A program made the position numbers and the translations under genes. DNA of 64,000 bases, from contig NZ_SLUN01000025.1 in the NCBI RefSeq assembly GCF_004340685.1, positions 1 to 64,000 on the forward strand, read 5' to 3'. Below the pieces are notes generated by a model. The model saw only the letters and a list, made by a program, of their open reading frames with translations, was not told the DNA's origin and searched no databases. This document shows positions 25,433-33,411 of this stretch, piece after piece (position 1 is the first letter of the stretch; each line of letters opens with the position of its first letter). Source of the stretch: Hydrogenispora ethanolica (GTDB lineage Bacteria; Bacillota; UBA4882; UBA8346).

Positions 25433-26500
25433 GTGGCAGAACGTGTAATGATGAAAGGAAACGAAGCCATCGCCGAAGGCGCCATCCGGGCGGGTTGCCG
25501 CTGTTTTTTCGGTTACCCGATCACTCCTCAGAATGAGGTTCCCGAGTATATGTCGCGCCGGATGCCGGAGGTCGGTGGGGTCTTTATCCAGGCCGAGAGT
25601 GAAGTCAGCGCCATTAATATGGTCTATGGGGCGGCCGGCGCCGGAGTGCGGGCCATGACCTCATCCTCCAGCCCGGGCGTCAGCTTGAAGATGGAGGGCA
25701 TCTCCTATATCGCCGGCGCGGAGTTACCGTGCGTGATCGTGAATGTGGCGCGCGGCGGACCGGGCTTGGGCGGACTGACCCCGTCCCAGGCCGATTATTT
25801 CCAGGCGACGAAGGGCGGCGGTCATGGCGATTATCGTTTGATCGTCTTTGCGCCGGCCTCGGTTCAGGAGATTATCGATCTGATGTTTGAAGCCTTCGTC
25901 ACCGCCGATAAATACCGTAATCCGGCCATGGTTTTGGCCGACGGATTACTGGGGCAGATGATGGAACCGGTGGTCATGAAGGAACTGGCCGATCTGAAGA
26001 TGCCGCCCAAGCCTTGGGCGACCACCGGCATGGTCGAGCGGGCGCAGAATGTCGTCAACAGTCTCGGACTGGTGGGCGAGGACCTCGAAAAGATTAACCA
26101 GCGGTTGCAGCAGAAATACCGCGAGATCGAGGCCAACGAGATCCGCTTCGAGGATGATGGGACCGCCGATGCCGACCTGGTGGTGGTGGCTTATGGCACC
26201 TCGGCCCGGATCGCCAAGTCGGCGATTGCCAAGGCCAAGGCGGAAGGGAAGAAAGTCGGCTTGCTGCGGCTGATTACGCTGTGGCCGTTCCCGAAACAGA
26301 AAATCGCCGAGCTCGCCAAGGCGGGCAAAGAGTTCCTGGTGATCGAGATGAGCGCCGGACAGATGATCGAGGACGTTCAACTGGCCAGCGGCGGCCAGAC
26401 GCCGGTTCATTTCTACGGCCGGTTGAATGGCGCGATTCCGACAGTCACCGAAGCGTATCAAGCTATCATGAAGTACATGACCGGCAAGGGGGTGGAGTAA
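25433..26500 (+). CDS. vorB: 2-oxoacid:ferredoxin oxidoreductase, alpha subunit (VorB type)
   Basis: A 355-residue alpha subunit. MKGNEAIAEGAIRAGCRCFFGYPITPQNEVPEYM is split by the Pyr-domain fold, and MTSSSSPGVSLKMEGISYIAGAELP and GHGDYRLIVFAPAS are typical of VorB/KorA. With the beta subunit it oxidatively decarboxylates a 2-oxo acid (2-ketoisovalerate or 2-oxoglutarate) to the acyl-CoA and reduced ferredoxin. GTG start with GGAGG upstream, 14 bp after the ferredoxin gene, and 0 bp before the beta gene. The substrate cannot be decided from sequence alone. Confidence 0.93.
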   Translation: MAERVMMKGNEAIAEGAIRAGCRCFFGYPITPQNEVPEYMSRRMPEVGGVFIQAESEVSAINMVYGAAGAGVRAMTSSSSPGVSLKMEGISYIAGAELPCVIVNVARGGPGLGGLTPSQADYFQATKGGGHGDYRLIVFAPASVQEIIDLMFEAFVTADKYRNPAMVLADGLLGQMMEPVVMKELADLKMPPKPWATTGMVERAQNVVNSLGLVGEDLEKINQRLQQKYREIEANEIRFEDDGTADADLVVVAYGTSARIAKSAIAKAKAEGKKVGLLRLITLWPFPKQKIAELAKAGKEFLVIEMSAGQMIEDVQLASGGQTPVHFYGRLNGAIPTVTEAYQAIMKYMTGKGVE

Positions 26501-27256
26501 ATGGAGATGGAAAGAGTATTTGGAAGGGCCGCGGCCTTACAGGACCGGGTCAATCACTATTGTCCCGGCTGTACCCATGGGGTCATCCACCGGCTGGTGG
26601 CCGAGGCCATTGACGATTTGCAAGTGCGCGAGAAGACCATCGCCATCGCTCCGGTGGGTTGCGCGGTTTTGGCCTATAACTATTTCAATTGTGACAGCCA
26701 GCAGGCGGCGCACGGCCGGGCGCCGGCGGTGGCCACCGGCGTCAAGCGGGTCCTGCCGGACCGGATCGTCTTCACCTATCAGGGCGATGGCGACCTGGCT
26801 TCGATCGGCATGGCGGAGATCGTGCATGCCGCCAACCGTGGTGAGAATATCACGGTGATCTTCATCAACAACGCCATTTATGGCATGACCGGCGGCCAGA
26901 TGGCCCCGACCACGTTGCCGGGGCAGAAGACCACTACCTCTCCGTTTGGCCGGGATGTCAAGACCATGGGCAATCCGATCCGGGTCACCGAGATGTTGAA
27001 TACATTGCAAGGTCCGGCATTTTTGGCGCGGGTCAGCGTCCACGATCCGAAGCACGTCGCCAAGGCGAAAGAAGCGATCCGCAAATCCTTCGAGACCCAG
27101 GTGAACGGGCAAGGCTTCTCCATGGTCGAGGTATTGTCGACCTGCCCGACCAACTGGGGGCTCGCCCCGACCGAAGCTTTGAAATGGCTGGAGACCAACA
27201 TGATTCCCCAATATCCGTTGGGAATCTTCCGGACTCCGGAGGAGGTGGCGAAATGA
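26501..27256 (+). CDS. vorA: 2-oxoacid:ferredoxin oxidoreductase, beta (TPP-binding) subunit
   Basis: A 251-residue TPP-binding subunit with [14 protein letters not shown] at the N-terminus, [11 protein letters not shown] and the TPP/Mg2+ motif [39 protein letters not shown] (GDGD to NN, positions about 90-125). It performs the decarboxylation step. It follows the alpha gene directly and overlaps the gamma gene by 4 bp. Confidence 0.93.
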   Translation: MEMERVFGRAAALQDRVNHYCPGCTHGVIHRLVAEAIDDLQVREKTIAIAPVGCAVLAYNYFNCDSQQAAHGRAPAVATGVKRVLPDRIVFTYQGDGDLASIGMAEIVHAANRGENITVIFINNAIYGMTGGQMAPTTLPGQKTTTSPFGRDVKTMGNPIRVTEMLNTLQGPAFLARVSVHDPKHVAKAKEAIRKSFETQVNGQGFSMVEVLSTCPTNWGLAPTEALKWLETNMIPQYPLGIFRTPEEVAK

Positions 27257-27789
27257 TTTTGGAAGCGATTTTCGCCGGTTTCGGCGGTCAGGGCGTAATG
27301 CTCATGGGCCAACTGCTGGCTTACTCCGGGATGTATGAAGGGAAGAATGTCAGCTGGTTCCCGTCATACGGCCCGGAGATGCGCGGCGGCACGGCCAACT
27401 GTTCGGTGGTGGTCACCGATGGCGAGGTCGGCTCGCCGGTCATCTCCGAACCGTCGGTGCTGGTGGCGATGAACCGTCCTTCGATGGAGAAATTCGAGAG
27501 CATCCTAAAACCCGGAGGAACGTTGTTTTATAATTCGTCCCTGATCGATGTCCAACCGAAACGGACTGACATTCAAGTGGTGGCTGTCCCGGCCAACGAG
27601 ATCGCCACTGAATTGGGAAATAGCCGGGTGGCCAACATGGTCATGGTGGGCGCCATCCTGAAGCATACCGGAATCGTCCATGCGGATACGGTGATGGACG
27701 TGCTCACCGCCAAGGTGTTGACCGGCAAAAAGCAGAGCCTGGTGGCGATCAACCGGGCCGCCTTGGACAAAGGAATGGAATTGGCCTAA
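27253..27789 (+). CDS. vorC: 2-oxoacid:ferredoxin oxidoreductase, gamma subunit
   Basis: A 178-residue gamma subunit with the family signature [11 protein letters not shown] near the N-terminus and [17 protein letters not shown] after it. It contributes the CoA-binding part of the complex. The ATG at 27253 overlaps the beta stop codon (ATGA) and has GGAGGAGGTGG upstream; longer open frames lie inside the beta gene. A strong terminator closes the operon. Confidence 0.93.
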   Translation: MILEAIFAGFGGQGVMLMGQLLAYSGMYEGKNVSWFPSYGPEMRGGTANCSVVVTDGEVGSPVISEPSVLVAMNRPSMEKFESILKPGGTLFYNSSLIDVQPKRTDIQVVAVPANEIATELGNSRVANMVMVGAILKHTGIVHADTVMDVLTAKVLTGKKQSLVAINRAALDKGMELA

Positions 27790-27824
27790 TTCGATACATT
27801 TTTGTGGCTGAAGTTTGCATTGGC

Positions 27825-27864
27825 AGAAACGCGATCCCGCAATGGTGAATCGCGTTTCTTTTTT
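27825..27864 (+). terminator. Terminator of the vor operon
   Basis: AGAAACGCGAT (27825-27835) pairs with ATCGCGTTTCT (27849-27859), followed by a T-run. Confidence 0.9.
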
Positions 27865-27949
27865 AAAAAAGGAAATTGTTACTATTTAACGAATAAGACT
27901 TACCAAGACTAGAAAAACTTTTCAATTTTCGGTAGAGGGGGCTTAAGGG

Positions 27950-28645
27950 ATGAGTGCTGAAACGATTATTCTAACCCGGGAACAAGTACAACAACGGACT
28001 TTTATCGCCCAAGTCTATGCCTGGATGACTTTCGCCTTGGGTATCACCGCCCTAGTGGCCTGGTTTGTACAGGCCACTCCGGAATTGCTGACGGCCATTC
28101 TCGGCAATTCCTGGACTTTCATAGGGTTGCTCATCGCCGAGTTGTTGCTGGTGATCTTTTTGACCAAAGCCATCGACCGGCTCTCCGGGCAAGTGGCCAC
28201 CTTTGTCTTTTTCGCTTACGCGATGCTGAACGGAGTGACCTTTGCGGCAATTTTTCTGGTCTATACGATGTCTTCGATCGCCGCCACCTTCTGGATCACC
28301 GCCGCTACCTTCGGAGCGATGAGCTTCTATGGCTATATCACCAAGCGTGATCTCACGAGCATCGGCAATTTCTGCGGCATGGCATTGCTGGGCCTGATCG
28401 TGGCGACGCTGGTGAATCTGTTCTTTCAAAACAATATGATCTACTGGATTACGACCTACGCCGGGGTCCTTATTTTCGTGGGATTGACCGCCTATGACAC
28501 CCAAAAAATTAAAAATATCCACAGTGAGGCACTGGGTGGTGAAGAAGGAGAACGGAAAGTGGCCATCCTGGCGGCACTGGCATTATATCTGGATTTTATT
28601 AATTTGTTCATTTTGCTGCTGCGGTTCTTCGGACGGCGGCGCTAA
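27950..28645 (+). CDS. Bax inhibitor-1 / YccA (TMBIM) family membrane protein
   Basis: 231 residues with seven predicted membrane spans. The family pattern runs from the first span (VYAWMTFALGITALVAWFV), through SFYGYITKRDLTSIGNFCGMALLGLIVATLVN, to GLTAYDTQKIKN and a final LYLDFINLFILLLRFFGRR. Bacterial members such as BsYetJ are pH-sensitive calcium channels; others interact with the FtsH protease. The physiological role here is unknown. ATG 27950 has AGAGGGGGC upstream. It may be co-transcribed with the small cupin gene that follows. Confidence 0.93.
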   Translation: MSAETIILTREQVQQRTFIAQVYAWMTFALGITALVAWFVQATPELLTAILGNSWTFIGLLIAELLLVIFLTKAIDRLSGQVATFVFFAYAMLNGVTFAAIFLVYTMSSIAATFWITAATFGAMSFYGYITKRDLTSIGNFCGMALLGLIVATLVNLFFQNNMIYWITTYAGVLIFVGLTAYDTQKIKNIHSEALGGEEGERKVAILAALALYLDFINLFILLLRFFGRRR

Positions 28646-28689
28646 AAAAATAATCCCTGCAGTTCGTGATTCGAAGGAGCGGATACGCA

Positions 28690-28956
28690 TTGGAGATCAC
28701 CGTCGTTCGGCCAACCCCCGAACAATTGGAGTGTTTGAATGTCGATACCTGGCCGATTTGGGAGTGCGGGCCATCCACTTTCGATTGGCATTACGATGAG
28801 CCGGAAACCTGCTACCTATTGGAAGGGCAGGTCACCGTGACGGCGGACGGTCAGAGCGTCAGCTTCGGCAAAGGCGATTTGGTGACGTTCCCGGAGGGAT
28901 TGTCCTGCGTTTGGACGGTGCGGGAGAAGGTCCGGAAGTATTACCGGTTTGGTTGA
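28690..28956 (+). CDS. Cupin domain protein (DUF861 type)
   Basis: An 88-residue single-domain cupin with WHYDEPETCYLLEGQVTVTADG and FGKGDLVTFPEGLSCVWTVRE, as in the DUF861 (Cupin_3) family. The metal-ligand-like residues His, Glu and Cys in the first motif are unusual, with a cysteine where many cupins have tyrosine or histidine. The function is unknown. The TTG at 28690 is preferred since GAAGGAG lies about 10 bp upstream; the in-frame GTG at 28666 precedes that site. Confidence 0.82.
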   Translation: MEITVVRPTPEQLECLNVDTWPIWECGPSTFDWHYDEPETCYLLEGQVTVTADGQSVSFGKGDLVTFPEGLSCVWTVREKVRKYYRFG

Positions 28957-28976
28957 ATCGTTTTCTAGAAATTCCA

Positions 28977-29016
28977 CAAAAGAAATAGAGTGCCTCGCCG
29001 CACTCTATTTCTTTTG
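28977..29016. terminator. Bidirectional terminator between convergent genes
   Basis: CAAAAGAAATAGAGTG (28977-28992) pairs perfectly with its complement at 29001-29016, a 16-bp stem with an 8-nt loop. A/T-rich outer ends let it act both ways. The stop codon of the minus-strand gene lies inside the stem. Confidence 0.9.
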
Positions 29017-29376
29017 CAAAAGCATTTTATGGTAGCCCCGTTCTCCGTACGGCTGCAGCTTCTCCAGCCACAACTCCTCCAGGGCCTTTAAGTCTTCTTT
29101 GTAATCGTGCAGCGGATCGTCGACCGGTTTCAACTCGTCGATGACTTCAAAGGTGAAGTTTTCCGGACCGTAGCGGTCCCAGTCCTGTTGCAGCTCCCGG
29201 TTGCGGAGAAAACAATGTTGTTTCAACTGAAAGCGGGCGCTGTTGAAACTACCGGGCAGATTGGGACTGGCGGCGATGAAGCGTTTGCCGTTGACCTGGT
29301 TTTGGATTTGATAAATCCCCATGGGGCGGAGCGTTTGTTTGTATTCCTGCTTTAATTTGGAGCGTTTTTCGTCCAT
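29005..29376 (-). CDS. GIY-YIG nuclease-like family protein
   Basis: A 123-residue protein with a degenerate GIY-YIG signature: GIYQIQNQVNGKRFIAASPNL (GIY at 20-22, FIA at 33-35 instead of YIG), followed by SFNSARFQLKQH and the helical NRELQQDWDRYGPENFTFEVIDEL. Members with this pattern are common in Firmicutes; nuclease activity has not been shown to my knowledge, and FIA in place of YIG raises doubt. The ATG at 29376 has AAAGGA 9 bp upstream, better than the ATG six codons earlier. It lies 30 bp after the isochorismatase-like gene, probably in one transcript. Confidence 0.8.
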   Translation of the reverse strand: MDEKRSKLKQEYKQTLRPMGIYQIQNQVNGKRFIAASPNLPGSFNSARFQLKQHCFLRNRELQQDWDRYGPENFTFEVIDELKPVDDPLHDYKEDLKALEELWLEKLQPYGERGYHKMLLQKK

Positions 29377-29406
29377 GGCAATCGTTCCTTTCAAGATGAT
29401 TGGGTC

Positions 29407-30162
29407 TTACTCGGAATCGTACTTCGGCAACTCGGCGCCGGAGATGATTTTCGCCCCGAGCGCGGCGTACTTCCGCAGCCGTTTCTCCTTGGATTCCTCG
29501 CCCAACAAGGCGAAGATCCCCTCGCGGATGACATAAACCTGGTAGCCCCGGTTAATTGCACCCTGGATGGTAAAATCCACGCAGACTTCGGCCGCCATTC
29601 CGGTGATGAATAATTTGCCGACCTGCCGTTGGTCCAGATGGCGCCGGAGTTCGGGGTTGGAAAACGCGTCGGCCCGCAGCTTGGTAATGATCTGCGGCTG
29701 ATGCTGGTGCAGATTGGGACTGAGCGCCGCTTCCTTACTGCCCTGGACCGGAATATGGGGCATGAAAAGCGAGCGCAACGTCCCGGCCTCCTTGACCTGG
29801 GCGATATATACGATGTCGCCGCCCCTCCGGTTAAAATAATCGATCGCAGTATTGACATGCTGAATGAACTGATAGGCACTGGGAGATTTGACCCGCAGCC
29901 GTTCATCGGCTTGGGGAAAGCTACTCTGGATGTCAATGACCAGCAAGGCGTCCTTGGACATGGTCTTGCCGTCGATTTTTTCTCCCCGGGTGACGCCATG
30001 CAAGTACGTAAATTGGTTATAAAAGACCAGTCCGAGATAAACCAGGAATAATCCCATTGCCACCATCACAAATTCATGCACCTCCGGAATTTGTTTTGGT
30101 TTCCTGGCAATCGGTAGGATAAGAGCGCGGCGATAGGCCGTAACACCCGGCGGGAGTTCCAT
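29407..30162 (-). CDS. Isochorismatase-like cysteine hydrolase with N-terminal membrane anchor
   Basis: 251 residues. The hydrolase domain (about 70-245) has all three catalytic residues of the family: Asp77 (VIDIQ), Lys161 (IITK) and Cys194 (AAEVCVDFT). Relatives are nicotinamidases and isochorismatases; the substrate here is unknown. It carries about 67 extra N-terminal residues with a membrane span (EFVMVAMGLFLVYLGLVF), rare in the family. A start at Met68 would give a normal soluble enzyme, but no good binding site precedes it. The ATG at 30162 also has only a weak site, so the anchor is probable, not proven. A consensus promoter lies upstream. Confidence 0.8.
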   Translation of the reverse strand: MELPPGVTAYRRALILPIARKPKQIPEVHEFVMVAMGLFLVYLGLVFYNQFTYLHGVTRGEKIDGKTMSKDALLVIDIQSSFPQADERLRVKSPSAYQFIQHVNTAIDYFNRRGGDIVYIAQVKEAGTLRSLFMPHIPVQGSKEAALSPNLHQHQPQIITKLRADAFSNPELRRHLDQRQVGKLFITGMAAEVCVDFTIQGAINRGYQVYVIREGIFALLGEESKEKRLRKYAALGAKIISGAELPKYDSE

Positions 30163-30186
30163 GAATCCGCCAATATCATTGGAAAG

Positions 30187-30207
30187 CTGCCGTAATCTTT
30201 ACGGTAG
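30187..30207. promoter_or_regulatory. Inverted repeat in the leader of the isochorismatase-like gene
   Basis: CTGCCGTAA (30187-30195) and TTACGGTAG (30199-30207), one mismatch, between promoter and start codon. Possible operator or leader hairpin. Confidence 0.4.
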
Positions 30208-30301
30208 TTTACGCAACGGTTGCCCGCGACAGGCAGATTCAATTGCAGGAAAACGCAAATTAACCAAACATAACTTATTTGAGTTTGATTATTACCTAGA
30301 C

Positions 30302-30330
30302 ATTATATTAAAAAGTTTATAAAATGTCAA
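30302..30330 (-). promoter_or_regulatory. Perfect consensus sigma-A promoter (minus strand)
   Basis: On the minus strand TTGACA (30330-30325), 17-bp spacer and TATAAT (30307-30302), all twelve positions matching. It points to the isochorismatase-like gene and leaves a leader of about 130 nt. In the remaining 395-bp gap an 11-bp inverted pair around CTATATGCAATG (30437) and GTTGCATATAG (30532) is the only other structure seen. Confidence 0.85.
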
Positions 30331-30557
30331 TTGAATGCCATAAACTTGGATCGATTTTGGGAATGATGAAGGGAAGGACGACCCGGAGGAAGAATAAAGA
30401 ACGGAAAAAAGAATCGGGAATCGCCGAGGCGGTTCGCTATATGCAATGACATGATTGGAATCCCATGATTTACGAAAAAACGGTGAAGCGTTGGTTATTT
30501 TCGCAAATCATTTCCGTTAAGGATTCATGCCGTTGCATATAGAGTCAGGAGGCAGAC

Positions 30558-31079
30558 ATGTTTTTCGATATTATACGGTCGCGCCGTTCGATCCGGCATT
30601 ACCTGGCCCAACCGGTGGAACGGGAGAAAGTCGAGCAGTTGCTGGAGGCCGCGCTGCGCGCGCCGTCGGGAAAAGGAATTTATCCCTGGGAGTTCCTGGT
30701 AGTGGATCAGCCGGAATTACTCCAGAAGATGGTGCGGTGCAAGAAAAACGGTTCGAATTTTATCCAAGAAGCGCCGCTGGCTATCGTGGTTTGCGCCGAC
30801 CCGGCGCAGAGCGATACGTGGATCGAGGACGCCGCGGTTGCGACGGCTTTCATGACTTTGGCAGCCGAAGCGATGGATCTCGGCAGTTGCTGGGTGCAGA
30901 TCCGCGGCCGGGAGAGCGCCGCTGGAGGGAGTTCCGAGAGCTTCCTCCGGGAATTGTTAAACATCCCGGAACGTTTGGCGGTTCTCTGCTGCCTGGTAGT
31001 GGGTTATCCGGCGGAACAGAAAGCGCCGCGGGAGATCACGGAGCATAAGTTACAAAAGGTGCATCATGATACAGTTTAA
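30558..31079 (+). CDS. Nitroreductase family protein
   Basis: A 173-residue FMN-dependent nitroreductase-like protein. SRRSIRHYLAQPV and LEAALRAPSGKGIYPWEFLVVD form the FMN-binding N-terminal part. EAMDLGSCWVQIRGR is the second typical segment, and VVGYPAE lies near the C-terminus. It probably reduces quinones or other electron-poor compounds with NAD(P)H. ATG with AGGAGG 8 bp upstream. Its stop codon (…ACA GTT TAA) is provided by the first bases of repeat copy E. Confidence 0.9.
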   Translation: MFFDIIRSRRSIRHYLAQPVEREKVEQLLEAALRAPSGKGIYPWEFLVVDQPELLQKMVRCKKNGSNFIQEAPLAIVVCADPAQSDTWIEDAAVATAFMTLAAEAMDLGSCWVQIRGRESAAGGSSESFLRELLNIPERLAVLCCLVVGYPAEQKAPREITEHKLQKVHHDTV

Positions 31080-31195
31080 AAGCCATGAGATAAATCATTC
31101 GGACCGGAAATTGGGATATTAACCAACTTTATCACTTACTTGAAGTAATCGCTGTGATCGTTCCGGCTTTAGCCGGATTATCACAGCTTTTTTAA
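31077..31195 (+). repeat. 135-bp two-hairpin repeat, copy E (shorter, 119 bp)
   Basis: Begins TAAAAGCCATGAG, overlapping the nitroreductase stop codon. Hairpin 1 is weakened (GAGATAAA with TTTATCAC). Hairpin 2 is intact: GCTGTG with CACAGC, enclosing CCGGC-TTTA-GCCGG, the same pairing variant as copy B. Confidence 0.88.
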
Positions 31196-31286
31196 TAACC
31201 TCTTAATTCAACCCTCCGCTCCCAATAATTTTTCGTTATTTTGCCGGATATACAATGGAAAAAAATAGCGGACGGAGGGGTTGCCT

Positions 31287-33263
31287 ATGTCACGTTTCAG
31301 CCGGAGTCAAAGATTTGCCCTGATACTCTTCATATTGCTGGCATTGATCCGTATTCAGGTCGGCGATACCGTCAATGTAACGCTATCCCAGGGCATCCCT
31401 AATCTCAACGGAGTTTTTTCGCAGGTTTATACCCTGGATGGCGAGGTGGTCTCCGGCCCGGTGGACCAGATTATCCCAACAGCCGGGACCAGCCTGCCGT
31501 CTTTTCAACCGCAATTCAAAGAGCCGCTTCATATCCGCTTATTTCACCTCAACGATCTGCATGGCTTCTTGACGATTCCCAATTCAAAGAAAGGGGATAC
31601 CCATTACTACTCCCAGATGGTGAAAATCGTCAAACAGGCCCGCGATAACGCCGGGCCGAATGAAGCGGTGTTGTTTTTATCCGCCGGCGACGATCACACC
31701 GGGAGTGTTTTTGACGAGTTATTGGGGATGAACGCTCAGACATTTACCATCGATCCGGCCTACCGGGCTCATTCGGAGGCGGGGATCGATGCGGCAGTCC
31801 TGGGAAACCATGAGTTCGACCGGGGCACACCCTTACTTGCCAAAGCGATTGCCGCCGATGCGCGTTTTCCGATCGTTTCCGCCAATGTTTATGGTTCCAA
31901 ATTTCTCACTTCCCGGCATTATCATCCGGCGCTGATCGGTATTATCAAGGGGTTCCGGGTGGGAATCATCGGTTTAACCACGGCTCAAGATACTCACACC
32001 CAAACAAAGGATGATCCGCAATTGAAGGTGGCATCCCCGGTTAAAACCTTGGAAAACCTCCTTCCTCAACTGGCTGAGTTGTCCGATCTGGTCATCATCC
32101 TTTCTCACGTCGGCTATGAGCCGAAAGCATCCAACCAGTCATTATTTCACGGCCACTCCGACTTGGAGCTGGCGGAGACCGCCGGCCGTTTAACAACGAA
32201 ACCGGTCGTAATCGTCGGGGGACATAGTCATACCGCCTTGAACCTGGATAAACTGGAAACGAAGCAGGCCGGTATCCCCATCCTACAGACGGGCCAACGC
32301 GGCCAATGCCTTGGTGAACTGCAATTGGATCTGAAGTCCGAAGCAGGGCAGATCCAAGGGGTAAACTATTCCGCCCGCCTGTACCCCACGAAGAAACGCG
32401 ATGATACGGTAAAAAGCAGCGATCCCAATTGCGAAAAGTACGAACATGATTCGGATTACGATCAGCATTTCGAGAATACGGTGATCGCGCCGTTGTTGAA
32501 TAAGCTGGCCGCCAAATTGAGCGAGACCATCGGACGAGTGGCTGATCTGCCGGAGCTCGGCAATCAAAGGACCTTGATCGACCGCTATACCGGAGAATGC
32601 GCCTTGGGTAACTTCATGAACGATGCCATCGTCGCCCGGAGCAAACAGTTTCCGGGACTTGAGAACCAGGGGGTGGATCTGGCGGTATTCAATGCTTCGG
32701 GCATCAACAGTGGCCTTCCTGTGGCTGACCGGATCACCTTCAATGATTGGTATGCGGTCATGCCTTTTGCCGATACCGTTCAAATCGGGACGATGAGTGG
32801 ACGGGAGATCCGGACGATGGTGATCAACAACGCCAAGCGGATTGTACGGCCCGCGGAATTGACAGGCCCAAACCCGTTGGATCTGGTCGGTTATTTCTCC
32901 CGCGGCTTTCTTCATTTTTCCAAAGGTCTCCGTTATACGATTCGGCTGGGGGCGAACGCCCAGGAGACCACGGCAACGGCGATCACGCTTAATGGTAAAC
33001 CGATCGAGCAGGTCTTGGATCAGCAATTTAGGGTAGCCTTCAATAGCTTCGTCGGTGACGGCGCCTTTAACGAGGCATGGAACGGCAATCCGATCGGCGC
33101 TAATATCTCCGGTGATATCCGGAGCTACGATTTGAAGGCAATCCTCAAAACCGATACCGGCCTGGTCTACCGGAACGAGATTGTCGCTTATATCAAGGAG
33201 CAGGGTAGGATCGACCGCACCAGCGGGGCGGTGCTTGACGGAAGGGTGAAAGTTATTCCCTAG
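31287..33263 (+). CDS. 5'-nucleotidase / UshA-like metallophosphoesterase, secreted
   Basis: About 658 residues. An N-terminal hydrophobic segment (FALILFILLALIRI) is a signal peptide or anchor. The two-domain architecture follows: metallophosphatase (about 80-370; LFHLNDLHGF, SAGDDHTGS, LGNHEFDRG, LSHVGYE, GGHSHT) and 5'-nucleotidase C-terminal domain (about 395-640; TGECALGNFMNDAIVARS, FNASGINSGLP). It should release phosphate from extracellular nucleotides or related compounds. SAGDDHTGS differs from the usual GGDxxxGS by one glycine. The ATG at 31287 is chosen with GGAGGGG 7 bp upstream; an in-frame TTG at 31281 abuts that site. Confidence 0.9.
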   Translation: MSRFSRSQRFALILFILLALIRIQVGDTVNVTLSQGIPNLNGVFSQVYTLDGEVVSGPVDQIIPTAGTSLPSFQPQFKEPLHIRLFHLNDLHGFLTIPNSKKGDTHYYSQMVKIVKQARDNAGPNEAVLFLSAGDDHTGSVFDELLGMNAQTFTIDPAYRAHSEAGIDAAVLGNHEFDRGTPLLAKAIAADARFPIVSANVYGSKFLTSRHYHPALIGIIKGFRVGIIGLTTAQDTHTQTKDDPQLKVASPVKTLENLLPQLAELSDLVIILSHVGYEPKASNQSLFHGHSDLELAETAGRLTTKPVVIVGGHSHTALNLDKLETKQAGIPILQTGQRGQCLGELQLDLKSEAGQIQGVNYSARLYPTKKRDDTVKSSDPNCEKYEHDSDYDQHFENTVIAPLLNKLAAKLSETIGRVADLPELGNQRTLIDRYTGECALGNFMNDAIVARSKQFPGLENQGVDLAVFNASGINSGLPVADRITFNDWYAVMPFADTVQIGTMSGREIRTMVINNAKRIVRPAELTGPNPLDLVGYFSRGFLHFSKGLRYTIRLGANAQETTATAITLNGKPIEQVLDQQFRVAFNSFVGDGAFNEAWNGNPIGANISGDIRSYDLKAILKTDTGLVYRNEIVAYIKEQGRIDRTSGAVLDGRVKVIP

Positions 33264-33267
33264 CGCA

Positions 33268-33403
33268 TTAAAAGCGTTGTGATAAACCCTGTCCGAAGGC
33301 CAGGGTGAACACAAAAGCTCAGAAAAGCAAGTGATAAAGTCGTTTTTTAGTTCCATTGAAAGGATGATTTCCGAATTTGAGGACTTTATCACATGGCTTT
33401 TAA
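33268..33403 (-). repeat. 135-bp two-hairpin repeat, copy F
   Basis: Almost identical to copy D, 10 kb away. On the minus strand it begins TTAAAAGCCATG 9 bp after the MFS stop codon, with hairpin 1 GTGATAAAGTC/GACTTTATCAC and hairpin 2 TTGTG/CACAA enclosing CCCTG/CAGGG. It separates two convergent genes. Confidence 0.9.
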
Positions 33404-33411
33404 GAAATGAA

